Source: Tunturibacter empetritectus
GTDB lineage: Bacteria; Acidobacteriota; Terriglobia; Terriglobales; Acidobacteriaceae
DNA: 64,000 nt
Assembly (NCBI RefSeq): GCF_040358985.1
Contig: NZ_CP132932.1
Coordinates: forward strand, 1,736,001-1,800,000
Direction: 5' to 3'
Both the position numbers and the translations under genes were made by a program. This document shows positions 1-7,436 of the stretch, piece by piece; position 1 is the first letter of the stretch; each line of letters opens with the position of its first letter. The notes under the pieces were generated by a model, which searched no databases, was not told where the DNA came from, and saw only the letters and a list, made by a program, of their open reading frames with translations.

Positions 1-666
1 CACGCTCTTGCTCGTAGCCAGCGTCGATCCCAGCCCAAAGTGAATCCCGCCCTCCAGCCTCCGCGCCGTCAGCACTCCCGGCAGAAAGTCCGTCGAGATC
101 CCCAACGCCTCCAGCCGCGACCACACCGTCAAGCCTCTGCCACCCTCCGCCGTCCGCCCAATATAAGGAGCCGTCACCATCCCCACCTTCGCATCCGAAA
201 AACACTGCATCACCCGCGTCAGATAGTGCGGCGAGACACGAATATCGCTGTCATTGATCACCACATACTCATACCGGGCCTCGCGCAGCATCTGCACCAG
301 ATTGCTCACCTTGCCCGACGTCCCCAGTCGCTCCCGGCACTCCACCAGCCGGATCGCGCACTCAGGAAACTCCACCTGCAATCGCTCGATCTCGCTGACA
401 GCCGGATCGTTCCGACTGCTCACGCCAAAAACAATCTCGAACCTACCAGCATACTGTTGCCTGCAGTGGCTCACCAGCCCGGCATACATCCTCTGGTCCA
501 CACCCTTCACCGGCTTCAAGATCGTAACGTCAGGCGCAAAGCCCGCATCGACGCTCTTTCGCCGCCAATAGTGCGCGAAATCTCGCGTCCCCCACAGCGC
601 CAGCAACAGATAAGCGAGACCCGCAAGGGTCAACAGCGTAGTGATCGCCTCAATGAAGATGGCCAT
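1..666 (-). CDS. GT21-family glycosyltransferase, HpnI-like (partial, C-terminus outside window)
   Basis: The minus strand is open from the ATG at 666 to the window edge, giving about 222 residues without a stop. An N-terminal hydrophobic helix (residues about 4-26) is followed by a GT-A core: 'VTILKPVKG' near residue 50, 'FEIVFGVSSRNDPAV' near 80, and the metal-binding type motif 'INDSDIRV' near residue 145. These match ceramide glucosyltransferase / HpnI proteins (GT21), which in hopanoid-producing bacteria act in the making of extended hopanoids at the inner membrane. Assignment to HpnI rather than another GT21 member is inference, because the catalytic C-terminal third is missing and no hopanoid gene is visible nearby. 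The start lies 23 bp from an R1 palindromic repeat (689-780), so its promoter must lie in or beyond that repeat. Confidence 0.8.
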   Translation of the reverse strand, partial: MAIFIEAITTLLTLAGLAYLLLALWGTRDFAHYWRRKSVDAGFAPDVTILKPVKGVDQRMYAGLVSHCRQQYAGRFEIVFGVSSRNDPAVSEIERLQVEFPECAIRLVECRERLGTSGKVSNLVQMLREARYEYVVINDSDIRVSPHYLTRVMQCFSDAKVGMVTAPYIGRTAEGGRGLTVWSRLEALGISTDFLPGVLTARRLEGGIHFGLGSTLATSKSV

Positions 667-688
667 CCCACTAGTCTACCGGCATCTA

Positions 689-780
689 TTGGCCGAAATC
701 ATCTCCATCGCGACCAACGGGAGCACCACGCGAAGCGGTATACAAGTCACGAAGTGACCGCCCCACGCGCAGTGGGTTTT
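689..780. repeat. R1 dispersed palindromic repeat, half copy (a)
   Basis: The stretch holds the right arm of the R1 element: 'CGACCAACGGGAG', then 'GGTATACAAGTCACGAAG', then a C-rich end 'CCCCACGCGCAGTGGG'. The same order occurs at 7047-7238 and 61100-61278, and as half copies at 35603-35720 and 46774-46843. It fills the gap between the permease gene ending at 785 and the glycosyltransferase start at 666. Confidence 0.85.
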
Positions 781-784
781 TGCG

Positions 785-2032
785 CTACTCATAACGCAAA
801 GCCTCAATAGGATTCAGATTCGCCGCCTTCCAAGCCGGATAAATACCGAAGAGAAGTCCGATCCCGCACGAGCAGCAGAAGGCCAGCGCAACCCACAGCG
901 CCGACAGCATCGACGGAAAGAAGAGATGCAGCACCAGAGCGATCGCACTGCCGATCAGCACGCCAATAATGCCGCCGACAGCGCACAGCGTAATGGCCTC
1001 CAGGGTGAACTGCGCGAGGATGGTCTGCTTGCTCGCGCCGATCGCCTTGCGCACCCCGATCTCCCGCGTTCGCTCCGTCACGCTGACCAGCATAATATTC
1101 ATCACACCCACGCCTCCCACCAGCAACGCCACGCTGGAGAGCGCAAACAGCAGTAAAAACAGGCCACCCGTAATCGTGGTCCACAAACGAGTCAGCGAAT
1201 CGGTTCCGAAGATCGCAAAGTTGTCCGGCGCCTCGTTCTTCACCTTCCGCCTGCGCCGTAGCAGCTCCTCCAGCTCATCCTGCACCAGCGTCTTGTTCTT
1301 TTGATCATCAAACTTCAGGCTGATCCAGTAGTCCAGTATCTCCGGGTGAATCTTATGGAACGTGGACACAGGGAAGAACGCCTTGTTGTCCTCCGGGTTC
1401 TTGCCTCCCCCAAACGCCTGTTTTTGTTTGTCCATCACCCCCACGACGGTAAACCTCATGCCCGCAATGGTCACCTCCTGGCCCACCGGATCCGTCGCGC
1501 CGAACAGCCCATCCGCCGTATCAATCCCCAGCACGACGACATTCGCCGCCCGCTCCACGTCGCTCTCGTTGAAGAACCGCCCATCCTTCAAGTTGAGCTC
1601 ATACACGTCCTTCACGCTGTCCGTATCTCCCTCCAGCAGCGTCCCCTCCATGATCTTGCTGCCGTATTTCACCGCGACCGTACCCTCCACCCCGGTCTTA
1701 TCCCGATACTGCAATCCAGGCGTCACAGCCACCACATGCGGCAACTCCTTCATCGCCATTGCATCCTCGTAGGTCAACTGCTTCCGCGTCAGCATCTCTG
1801 TCGTAGGCCGCACCCCAATAACCGGAAACCGGAAGACCCATATCACATTCGTCCCCAGCGACTCCACCAGGCCGGACACGCTCGAGTTCAATCCGTTAAT
1901 CACCGACGAGATGATAATCACCGTCATCACGCCAATCACAATTCCCAGAATCGTCAGGCCGCTACGCAGCTTGTTCGCCCGCAGCGTATCCAGAGCCATC
2001 ACTACCGTTTCTTTAGTATCGGCGATCTGCAT
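785..2032 (-). CDS. MacB-type ABC transporter permease
   Basis: This 415-residue protein has the MacB/FtsX layout: a first transmembrane helix (about residues 20-45) in 'NKLRSGLTILGIVIGV', a periplasmic MacB_PCD domain (about 45-280), and three C-terminal helices with the FtsX signature 'MNIMLVSVTERTREIGVRKA' near residue 315. Such permeases work in the inner membrane as mechanotransmission ABC systems that push export of drugs, peptides or lipoproteins; the substrate cannot be told. It lies 40 bp downstream of a paralogous permease (2073-3296) and the two are probably co-transcribed. No ATPase or membrane-fusion gene is in the window, though one could lie upstream elsewhere or be supplied in trans. 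Confidence 0.9.
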   Translation of the reverse strand: MQIADTKETVVMALDTLRANKLRSGLTILGIVIGVMTVIIISSVINGLNSSVSGLVESLGTNVIWVFRFPVIGVRPTTEMLTRKQLTYEDAMAMKELPHVVAVTPGLQYRDKTGVEGTVAVKYGSKIMEGTLLEGDTDSVKDVYELNLKDGRFFNESDVERAANVVVLGIDTADGLFGATDPVGQEVTIAGMRFTVVGVMDKQKQAFGGGKNPEDNKAFFPVSTFHKIHPEILDYWISLKFDDQKNKTLVQDELEELLRRRRKVKNEAPDNFAIFGTDSLTRLWTTITGGLFLLLFALSSVALLVGGVGVMNIMLVSVTERTREIGVRKAIGASKQTILAQFTLEAITLCAVGGIIGVLIGSAIALVLHLFFPSMLSALWVALAFCCSCGIGLLFGIYPAWKAANLNPIEALRYE

Positions 2033-2072
2033 TAACGACCTCCCTGCCCTCTACCCCTACCCAGCCCCGGCC

Positions 2073-3296
2073 TCACTCCGATCTCAGCGCCACAATCGGA
2101 TCCAGTTGCGCGGCCTTTCGAGCCGGATAGACCCCGAAGAAGATTCCCGTACCGGTAGCCATCACCAGCCCGGCAATGACGCTCCACAGCGCAATCGTCG
2201 AAGGAAATCCTGCCAGAATCGTAATCGCCTGCGCCACCAGAATTCCCCCGATCACGCCGAAGACTCCGCCCACCAGCGCCATCGTTCCGGACTCAATCAA
2301 AAATTGCATCAGGATATCCTTTGGACGCGCGCCCAGAGCCTTGCGGATGCCAATCTCCCGCGTCCGCTCCGTCACGCTCACCAGCATGATGTTCATAATC
2401 ACGATGCCGCCAACCACCAGCGAGATCAGCGCCACCGCCCCGGCCACCGCTCCAAACGACCGCGTCACGATGCTGAAGAATCCCACCAGCGTATTGTTCG
2501 TATCCAACTCAAACGAGTCCTCGACTCCCGGAGCGTCATGCCGGCTCGATCGCATCAGAACCCTCACCTCGTCCGCCGCCGTCTCCAGCACCGGTCCAGC
2601 CTCGCCCGCCTTCACATAAATCGTCAGCGTCTTCTCCGTCCCATAGCTCTTCTGAAACGCCGTCAGCGGCACGGCCACCCAGTTATCCTGGCTCGCGCCA
2701 AACGTGCTCCCCTGCTTCTCGCTGATCCCAATGATCGTGTACGGGGTGCCGTCTACCCGCAACTCTTGTCCCAGCGGATCCATCCCCACAAAAAGATGGT
2801 CCTCAATATCGGTCCCGATGATCGCCACATGTGAGGCGTGCTCCTGGTCCGCCTCCGTGAACCCGCGCCCCTGCATGATGTTCAGGTTCTGCAGCGAAGG
2901 CATCTGCCACGTATACCCCCGGATGTTCGAATCGGTCGTGGACTCAGTCCCACGCACAATCTTCCCTGTCACAGCCTGCTGCGCGCCAATCCCCACGCAG
3001 TGCCTGCAGTTCGCCGCCACATACTGAAAGTCGGGGTACAGGATGTTCTTGCGCTTCTGGTATCGCTGATAGTCCTCCGGGCTGGTAATGATCTGAGGCA
3101 TCTTCGAGACGGTAAAGACATCCGCGCCGTAGCTGGCGAACTTTGTAGTGACATAGGTGTTCGCGCCGTTAACCAGCGTCACCACCGCGATCACGCTGGC
3201 CACGCCGATGACAACGCCGAGCAGGGTCAGCACGGAGCGAAGCTTGTTCGCCCATAACGACTGCAGCGCGATCTTTACGGCCTCTTTGAATTCCAT
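2073..3296 (-). CDS. MacB-type ABC transporter permease
   Basis: A 407-residue permease paralogous to the neighbour at 785-2032: 'NKLRSVLTLLGVVIGV' in the first helix, a periplasmic MacB_PCD domain, and 'MNIMLVSVTERTREIGIRKA' before the last helices. The reading frame is open further upstream to 3542, but the extra 82 residues look non-coding, and the ATG at 3296 gives the usual MacB N-terminus 'MEFKEAVKIALQSLW'. The DNA just before it contains a short tandem repeat of 'AAGGTAGACA', so the ribosome binding site is unclear. First gene of the likely two-permease operon. Confidence 0.9.
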   Translation of the reverse strand: MEFKEAVKIALQSLWANKLRSVLTLLGVVIGVASVIAVVTLVNGANTYVTTKFASYGADVFTVSKMPQIITSPEDYQRYQKRKNILYPDFQYVAANCRHCVGIGAQQAVTGKIVRGTESTTDSNIRGYTWQMPSLQNLNIMQGRGFTEADQEHASHVAIIGTDIEDHLFVGMDPLGQELRVDGTPYTIIGISEKQGSTFGASQDNWVAVPLTAFQKSYGTEKTLTIYVKAGEAGPVLETAADEVRVLMRSSRHDAPGVEDSFELDTNNTLVGFFSIVTRSFGAVAGAVALISLVVGGIVIMNIMLVSVTERTREIGIRKALGARPKDILMQFLIESGTMALVGGVFGVIGGILVAQAITILAGFPSTIALWSVIAGLVMATGTGIFFGVYPARKAAQLDPIVALRSE

Positions 3297-3428
3297 CGCC
3301 CTGTCTACCTTGAGCTTGTCTACCTTGGGTACGCTTGAGACTATCAGCCAGTGGCCTCCAAAGCGAGATTTCCCTTGCTCTCTCATACGCAATCGAGCAG
3401 CGTTTTGTTCGCCTAGCCCCAAAGAGGT

Positions 3429-3627
3429 GTCATCCAGAGCGAAGGCACTCACAGCACTATCGTGAGTGCCGCAGCCGAAAGACCCGCATTTGCCCTTGCC
3501 TATTCTCGTCCGCCACCCCATAGAAGTGCCTGTTCTCCTCACCCAAGCAAAAAAGCCGTCATCTCGACCGAAGCGACGGACAGTCTCACCGTCCGTCGCG
3601 CAATAGAGAGACCCGTATTTGCCTTTA
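3429..3627. repeat. R3 hairpin repeat, two copies in an otherwise gene-free region
   Basis: Copy one (3429-3496) and copy two (3558-3627) share flanks 'GTCATC...GA.CGAAG' and 'AGACCCG.ATTTGCC' in the same direction. Between the flanks each has a perfect 9-bp stem with a 9-nt loop: GGCACTCAC/GTGAGTGCC (3444-3470) and GCGACGGAC/GTCCGTCGC (3573-3599). The stems share no sequence, yet pairing is kept. No coding gene is supported between 3297 and 3825; a T-rich stretch at 3723-3737 may belong to the promoter region of the next gene. Confidence 0.75.
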
Positions 3628-3825
3628 CTTCGCGACGCTCATCCAGCTGCCCCTTCGGCATGCTGGTCAGGGTCTATTTCGGCTAAAGTCACGGGGCAAT
3701 AAGGTAAACTCGTCGCCGTCTACTTTTTATTTTTTGAGACCACTCCGATGCGCAAGCTGGGGATTGGTTATCGCTACAAATGCACGATTTTCTGCGCGAG
3801 CGTTCTACAGTTGGGAGCCAGTTTT

Positions 3826-5664
3826 ATGCGGAAGTTACTACTAATGCTGATCCTTGTCACAGTGGCAAGTGGAGTTGGTGTGGCGAAGGCCAACGCGCAG
3901 CAAGAATCGGCTTCATATACCGAAACCGTTCTGTACTCCTTTACCGGCGGCCAGGACGGCCGACCGAGTACACAGTTGCAAGGCAACGACAGCCTTGTTA
4001 TCGACTCTTTTGGGAATCTCTACGGGACTACAAATGGCGGCGGCGCGAACAGCGGGGGAGCACTGTTCAAACTAGACACCAGTGGCAAGTACACTGTCCT
4101 GCATAGCTTCTGTTTCCAGGACTGTCCCGGAGGTAGCGCTCCAACTAGCCTGATCCGGGACGTCTCGGGAATACTCTATGGAACGACACTTGGCGGCGGG
4201 GCCGACCAGTTTACTCCCGCCGGAACACTCGGCGCGGGAACCATCTTCAAACTGGACAGCGCTGGCAACTACTCCCTCCTCTACAGCTTTTGCGCTCAGG
4301 CCAATTGCACCGACGGCCTCCATCCGTACGGAAGACTGGTCGAAGACGGTTCTGGAAATCTCTATGGGACCACCCAAGACGGAGGAGCAAATAATGGGGG
4401 CACGGTCTTCAAACTGGATCCCGCCGGCAACCATTCCATCTTGTATAGCTTTTGCTCCCAGGCTAACTGTATCGATGGTGCATCTCCCAACGCGGGTTTA
4501 TTCGAGGATGCTTCCGGTAATTTTTTCGGAACCGCTGTCAATGGCGGCGCTAGCGGATACGGAACCGTTTTCAAATTGGACACTGCTGGTCATTACACTG
4601 TGCTGTACAACTTTTGCTCCCAAGCCTATTGCAGCGATGGTGCCTATCCCTTTGCGGGCTTGGTCGGAGATGCTTCCGGAAACCTCTATGGGAACACCTT
4701 TAACGGCGGCAATACTAACAGCGGTTTAAGTCCTGGCGGTGGGGTGGCGTTCAAGATAGACGGTTCGAGCAAATTTACAGTGCTTCATACCTTTTGCCAG
4801 CAGGGCAACTGCGCGGACGGTGGCAGTCCAGCAAGCAGTTTCATAAAAGATAGTTCTGGAAACTTTTACGGGACAACAATCGATGGTTACGACGGTGAGG
4901 TTTTCAAGCTCGATAGCGCTGGCAACTACACCATTCTGCACACCTTTAGCTTTCTTAACGACCCCAATTACGCCTATGGATTCGACCCCGCCGGTAGCTT
5001 AGTCGAAGATGCCTTTGGCACCCTGTATGGGATGGCCGTTGGAGGGGGCACCATAGCCACCGGCAGAGGTGAAGGAGTGATATACAGCCTGACTACTCCC
5101 AGTTTTGCGATTGGTGCCGATGCGTCGACTATAACGATAGCTTCACCCGGACAACAAGGGACGACGACCGTCACAATAACGCCTCGGAATGGATTTAACC
5201 AAACAATCACGTTCAGCGACTCCAGCTGTAGCGGATTGCCGACAGGCGCAAGCTGCTCTTTCAGTCCTTCGAGCGTGACGCCGAGCAGCGGAGTTGCCGA
5301 AACAACGCTGATCATTTCAACCACCGCGACATCTTCCTCGATTTCTCAGAAACCACTTGAGCGCGGCAAGGGTGTGTTCCTTGCGTTCATACTCCCAAGC
5401 CTACTCGTTTTTATACCGAGGACTCGCCGTGGGCAACGATCTGTCAGACGAATCGGAAAGATCTTGTTGTTGCTACTCGTGTCTTCAGTCATCGGCCTCA
5501 ACGGCTGCGGAGGCGGGGGCGCCGTAAGCTCCACAGGAGGGGGAGGGGGCAGCTCCGCAGGAGGCGGCAGTGGCGCGACACCCGCAGGGACCTATAAGGT
5601 GACGGTAACGGCTACCGGGTCTGGGGTGTCGGAAGCGATGGCGCTTACGTTGGTGGTCCAGTGA
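3826..5664 (+). CDS. Secreted GloVer tandem-repeat protein with C-terminal sorting-like tail
   Basis: The protein (612 residues from the ATG at 3826, preceded by 'GGGAGCC') starts with a signal peptide 'MRKLLLMLILVTVASGVGVA' ending near 'ANAQ'. A start at 3748 is also open but would place extra residues before the signal peptide. Seven tandem units carry variants of 'GNLYGTTxxGG...VFKLD..G.YTVLYSF' (about residues 30-420), the GloVer repeat of TIGR03803, thought to form a beta-propeller-like surface domain. Then come an Ig-like stretch, a hydrophobic helix (about 525-540), a basic segment, a second hydrophobic segment ending 'LNGCGGGG', and a Gly/Ser-rich tail. The tail resembles anchoring ends of acidobacterial secreted proteins; its sorting mechanism is unknown. 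Function unknown. Confidence 0.85.
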   Translation: MRKLLLMLILVTVASGVGVAKANAQQESASYTETVLYSFTGGQDGRPSTQLQGNDSLVIDSFGNLYGTTNGGGANSGGALFKLDTSGKYTVLHSFCFQDCPGGSAPTSLIRDVSGILYGTTLGGGADQFTPAGTLGAGTIFKLDSAGNYSLLYSFCAQANCTDGLHPYGRLVEDGSGNLYGTTQDGGANNGGTVFKLDPAGNHSILYSFCSQANCIDGASPNAGLFEDASGNFFGTAVNGGASGYGTVFKLDTAGHYTVLYNFCSQAYCSDGAYPFAGLVGDASGNLYGNTFNGGNTNSGLSPGGGVAFKIDGSSKFTVLHTFCQQGNCADGGSPASSFIKDSSGNFYGTTIDGYDGEVFKLDSAGNYTILHTFSFLNDPNYAYGFDPAGSLVEDAFGTLYGMAVGGGTIATGRGEGVIYSLTTPSFAIGADASTITIASPGQQGTTTVTITPRNGFNQTITFSDSSCSGLPTGASCSFSPSSVTPSSGVAETTLIISTTATSSSISQKPLERGKGVFLAFILPSLLVFIPRTRRGQRSVRRIGKILLLLLVSSVIGLNGCGGGGAVSSTGGGGGSSAGGGSGATPAGTYKVTVTATGSGVSEAMALTLVVQ

Positions 5665-5712
5665 ATAGACTATAAGTGCGGGCAGGCTGACCCACCCCCA
5701 GACAACCGGTGG

Positions 5713-5774
5713 GATACACTTGTGTTCCCAGACGGCTGGATGATCGCTGCCGCCCGGGGCCGCAAGACGTTGTA
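5713..5774 (+). pseudogene. Truncated duplicate of the rnpB 5' end
   Basis: About 60 bp match the start of rnpB at 6522-6580: 'GATACACTTG', a short divergent patch, then a long identical run beginning 'CAGACGGCTGGATGATCGCT' and ending 'GCCGCAAGRCGTTG', with one inserted G and few substitutions. It stops before the conserved P4 region, so it cannot be a working RNase P RNA. It lies directly 3' of the antitoxin gene, so the toxin-antitoxin genes are bracketed by rnpB and this copy in direct orientation. Confidence 0.85.
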
Positions 5775-5782
5775 TCAACGGG

Positions 5783-6130
5783 CTATCGCGCCAGTTTCCT
5801 AACGGCCAACCCGGCGGCCGGTCGTTCAACGGAAGCACGTACCGAAAGGCCCCGGCCCGGCTTAGGCTTGATCAACCTCACCTCCGCACCCAGCTCCATC
5901 TTCCCTGCAAACTTGATTAGCTTGCCCACGCTGAACTTCGAGATTCTTCCGTTGCGCAGATGACTTACGTCCGGCTGATGAATCCCGAGGATCGATCCAA
6001 GCTGCTCCTGCGTGAGGCTGCACCCTTCAATATGTTTCATCAGCTCGCGATAGATATCGGCCTTTACTTTGATCTCTAACGCCTCTGCTGCGCTGAACCC
6101 AAGATCATCCAGCACGCTTCCCTTTGTCAT
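5783..6130 (-). CDS. XRE-family antitoxin (COG5606 / HigA-like)
   Basis: A 115-residue helix-turn-helix protein: 'MTKGSVLDDLGFSAAEALE' at the start, then an HTH around 'LTQEQLGSILGIHQPDVSHL' (about residues 41-60), then 'KFSVGKLIKFAGKM'. This matches antitoxins paired with Gp49/HigB-type toxins, which neutralise the toxin and repress their own promoter. The ATG at 6130 (after 'AGAGGAAC') fits the family start; an ATG at 6163 is also in frame. It overlaps the end of the toxin frame (6105) as in typical operons. The last 18 residues run up to the rnpB fragment and look unlike the family, so the natural C-terminus may have been altered by the rearrangement. Confidence 0.8.
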   Translation of the reverse strand: MTKGSVLDDLGFSAAEALEIKVKADIYRELMKHIEGCSLTQEQLGSILGIHQPDVSHLRNGRISKFSVGKLIKFAGKMELGAEVRLIKPKPGRGLSVRASVERPAAGLAVRKLAR

Positions 6131-6464
6131 GTGTGGTGAGTTCCTCTTTTGCTCCCTCGACATCCTTAGGCTTCCCTCTTAACCGTTGTTGTATCTGTTT
6201 CCATCTGGCCTTGGCGGTGGCCAGATCTCTCTTTTCCGTCTTTGCACTATCCTTCGTGAAACAGTGCAGAACATAGATGACGTCCTTCACTCGCGCCATG
6301 TAGATCATCCTGTACCACTTGCTGCCGTCCTGGTCCTTTAACTCAACCAACGCTTGCGGCAATCGATGTCATGGGCCTGACTGTAAACGTGGCCGTATCG
6401 GCTTAGGCCAGAATTGCAATACTTTCAGCGAATCACCCTCCCACGAGATATCTGCCAGCTTCAC
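6105..6464 (-). pseudogene. Gp49/HigB-like toxin gene, interrupted by an in-frame TGA
   Basis: Reading from GTG at 6464, the frame gives 'VKLADISWEGDSLKVLQFWP' (a normal N-terminus of COG4679 phage-derived Gp49-like toxins), then TGA at 6371-6369, then the same frame continues with 'LVELKDQDGSKWYRMIYMAR' and 'VIYVLHCFTKDSAKT', the conserved C-terminal half. Compared with my memory of family members, about a dozen residues between the halves are also missing. The toxin is therefore probably inactive, unless the downstream 85-residue fragment starting at TTG 6362 keeps activity. Family role: mRNA interferase of the RelE superfamily. Confidence 0.7.
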
Positions 6465-6488
6465 CCGTCACGTGCCCTCGACCTCAGT

Positions 6489-6508
6489 GTATAGCATAAT
6501 TGCTATAC
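6489..6508. promoter_or_regulatory. Palindrome upstream of the toxin-antitoxin genes, candidate operator
   Basis: GTATAGCA-TAAT-TGCTATAC is a perfect 8-bp inverted repeat 24 bp upstream of the toxin GTG and about 30 bp upstream of the rnpB 5' end. HigA/XRE antitoxins commonly bind such palindromes to autorepress. Because it lies between divergent transcripts, bound antitoxin could also affect rnpB transcription; that part is inference. Confidence 0.55.
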
Positions 6509-6534
6509 GGTCTAAGGCTGCGATACACTTGGAA

Positions 6535-6992
6535 CTGCAGACGGCTGGATGATCGCTGCCGCCCGGGCCGCAAGGCGTTGGGCGGGGGAGGAAAGTCCGA
6601 ACTCCGCAGGGCAGTGTGCCGGATAACGTCCGGGACGGAGGCGTTAAGGCCTCTGGACGGCAAGTGCAACAGAGAATGAACCGCCTCAAGCTGGTGATTC
6701 GCCTCGGTGAATCCGTAAGCGGTTTGAGGTAAGGGTGAAAAGGTGCGGTAAGAGCGCACCGCGCGGCCAGTAATGGACGCGGCAGGGTAAACCCCACACG
6801 GAGCAAGACCAAATAGGCAGGGATCGTGCCGCTTCTCTTCAGGCGGCGCGAGCGTATCGGCCCGATGCGTCTAGGCGGAGAGACTCGAAAGAGAGCCGAA
6901 ACTTGCGGGTAGGTTGCTAAAGCGCCGCAGTAATGCGTCGCGTAGAGGAATGATCGTCTAAAACAGAATTCGGCTTACGGGCCGTCTGCGAA
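6535..6992 (+). ncRNA. rnpB: RNase P RNA, bacterial type A
   Basis: The catalytic RNA of RNase P, which matures tRNA 5' ends. Conserved core blocks are all present in order: 'GGAGGAAAGTCCGAACTCC', 'CAGGGCAGTGTGCCGG', 'GTGCAACAGAGA', 'AGGTAAGGGTGAAAAGGTGC' followed by 'GGTAAGAGCGCACCGCG', 'GGCAGGGTAAACCCCACACG' with 'GAGCAAGACCAAATAG', and near the end 'AGAGGAATGATCGTCTA' and 'ACAGAATTCGGCTTACGG'. The P1 helix pairs 'CAGACGGC' (6538) with 'GCCGTCTG' (6981), which sets the ends to within a few bases. A hairpin at 6996-7031 follows. Its 5' end is duplicated at 5713-5774. Confidence 0.97.
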
Positions 6993-6995
6993 CCT

Positions 6996-7031
6996 ATGGC
7001 CTCGAAATCGCTCAAACGGTTTCGAGGCCAT
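6996..7031 (+). terminator. Hairpin after rnpB, probable terminator
   Basis: ATGGCCTCGAAA pairs with TTTCGAGGCCAT across a 12-nt loop, directly after the rnpB P1 helix. The downstream run 'CTCTTTG' is only weakly T-rich, so termination strength is uncertain. Confidence 0.7.
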
Positions 7032-7046
7032 CTCTTTGAAGCTAGT

Positions 7047-7238
7047 GTCCTGCCGGACGGGCGCCCTGCGCGGGCGGCGGTCACTTCGTGACGCGTGTAC
7101 CGGTCTCGGCAGGATGATGGTCATGGTCCTCCCGCTGGTCGGCATAACCATCACTCGCGACCAACGGGAGCGCCAACCGAAGGGGTATACAAGTCACGAA
7201 GTGACCGCCCCACGCGTAGTGGGCCCGTCCGGCAGGAC
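7047..7238. repeat. R1 dispersed palindrome, complete copy (b)
   Basis: This is a long imperfect palindrome. The outer arms are GTCCTGCCGGACGGGC and GCCCGTCCGGCAGGAC; inner arms pair 'GGTCACTTCGTGAC' with 'GTCACGAAGTGACC', and 'CTCCCGCTGGTCG' with 'CGACCAACGGGAG'. A transcript could fold into one long cruciform. It contains no gene. Best related copy: 61100-61278. Confidence 0.9.
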
Positions 7239-7264
7239 CCCCAAAAAATAAATCTCAAAACCAT

Positions 7265-7430
7265 GTCACTTTTTTCGTCGCCAGAATAAGTGCACTTCCA
7301 GCCACGCAAAACACCACAACCTCACCACACTTCACCATCCAAAACACCACGTTTCGCACCCACATTTTGCGAAAACCCTCAGCAAAAACCCCACTCCACC
7401 ACGCCAGAAAAAATCCCGGCCAAACCAGAA
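7265..7430 (+). repeat. R4 dispersed A/C-rich repeat, copy 1
   Basis: From 'TTTTTTCGTCG' through 'AAGTGCACTTCCAGCCACGC', 'CACCATCCAAAACACCAC' to 'CCACGCCAGAAAAAATCC', this matches the reverse complement of 35015-35200 in order with gaps and substitutions. It fills the gap up to the 3' end of ruvA (7437). Confidence 0.7.
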
Positions 7431-7436
7431 AAATAA

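Noticed and set aside
40..810. Plus-strand open frame at the left end
   Set aside because: It is antisense to the glycosyltransferase, whose minus-strand protein shows clear family motifs; the plus-strand product is low-complexity Arg/His-rich.
7047..7238. R1 palindrome as a rho-independent terminator
   Set aside because: Arms are far too long and no T-run follows; the element recurs in different gene contexts.
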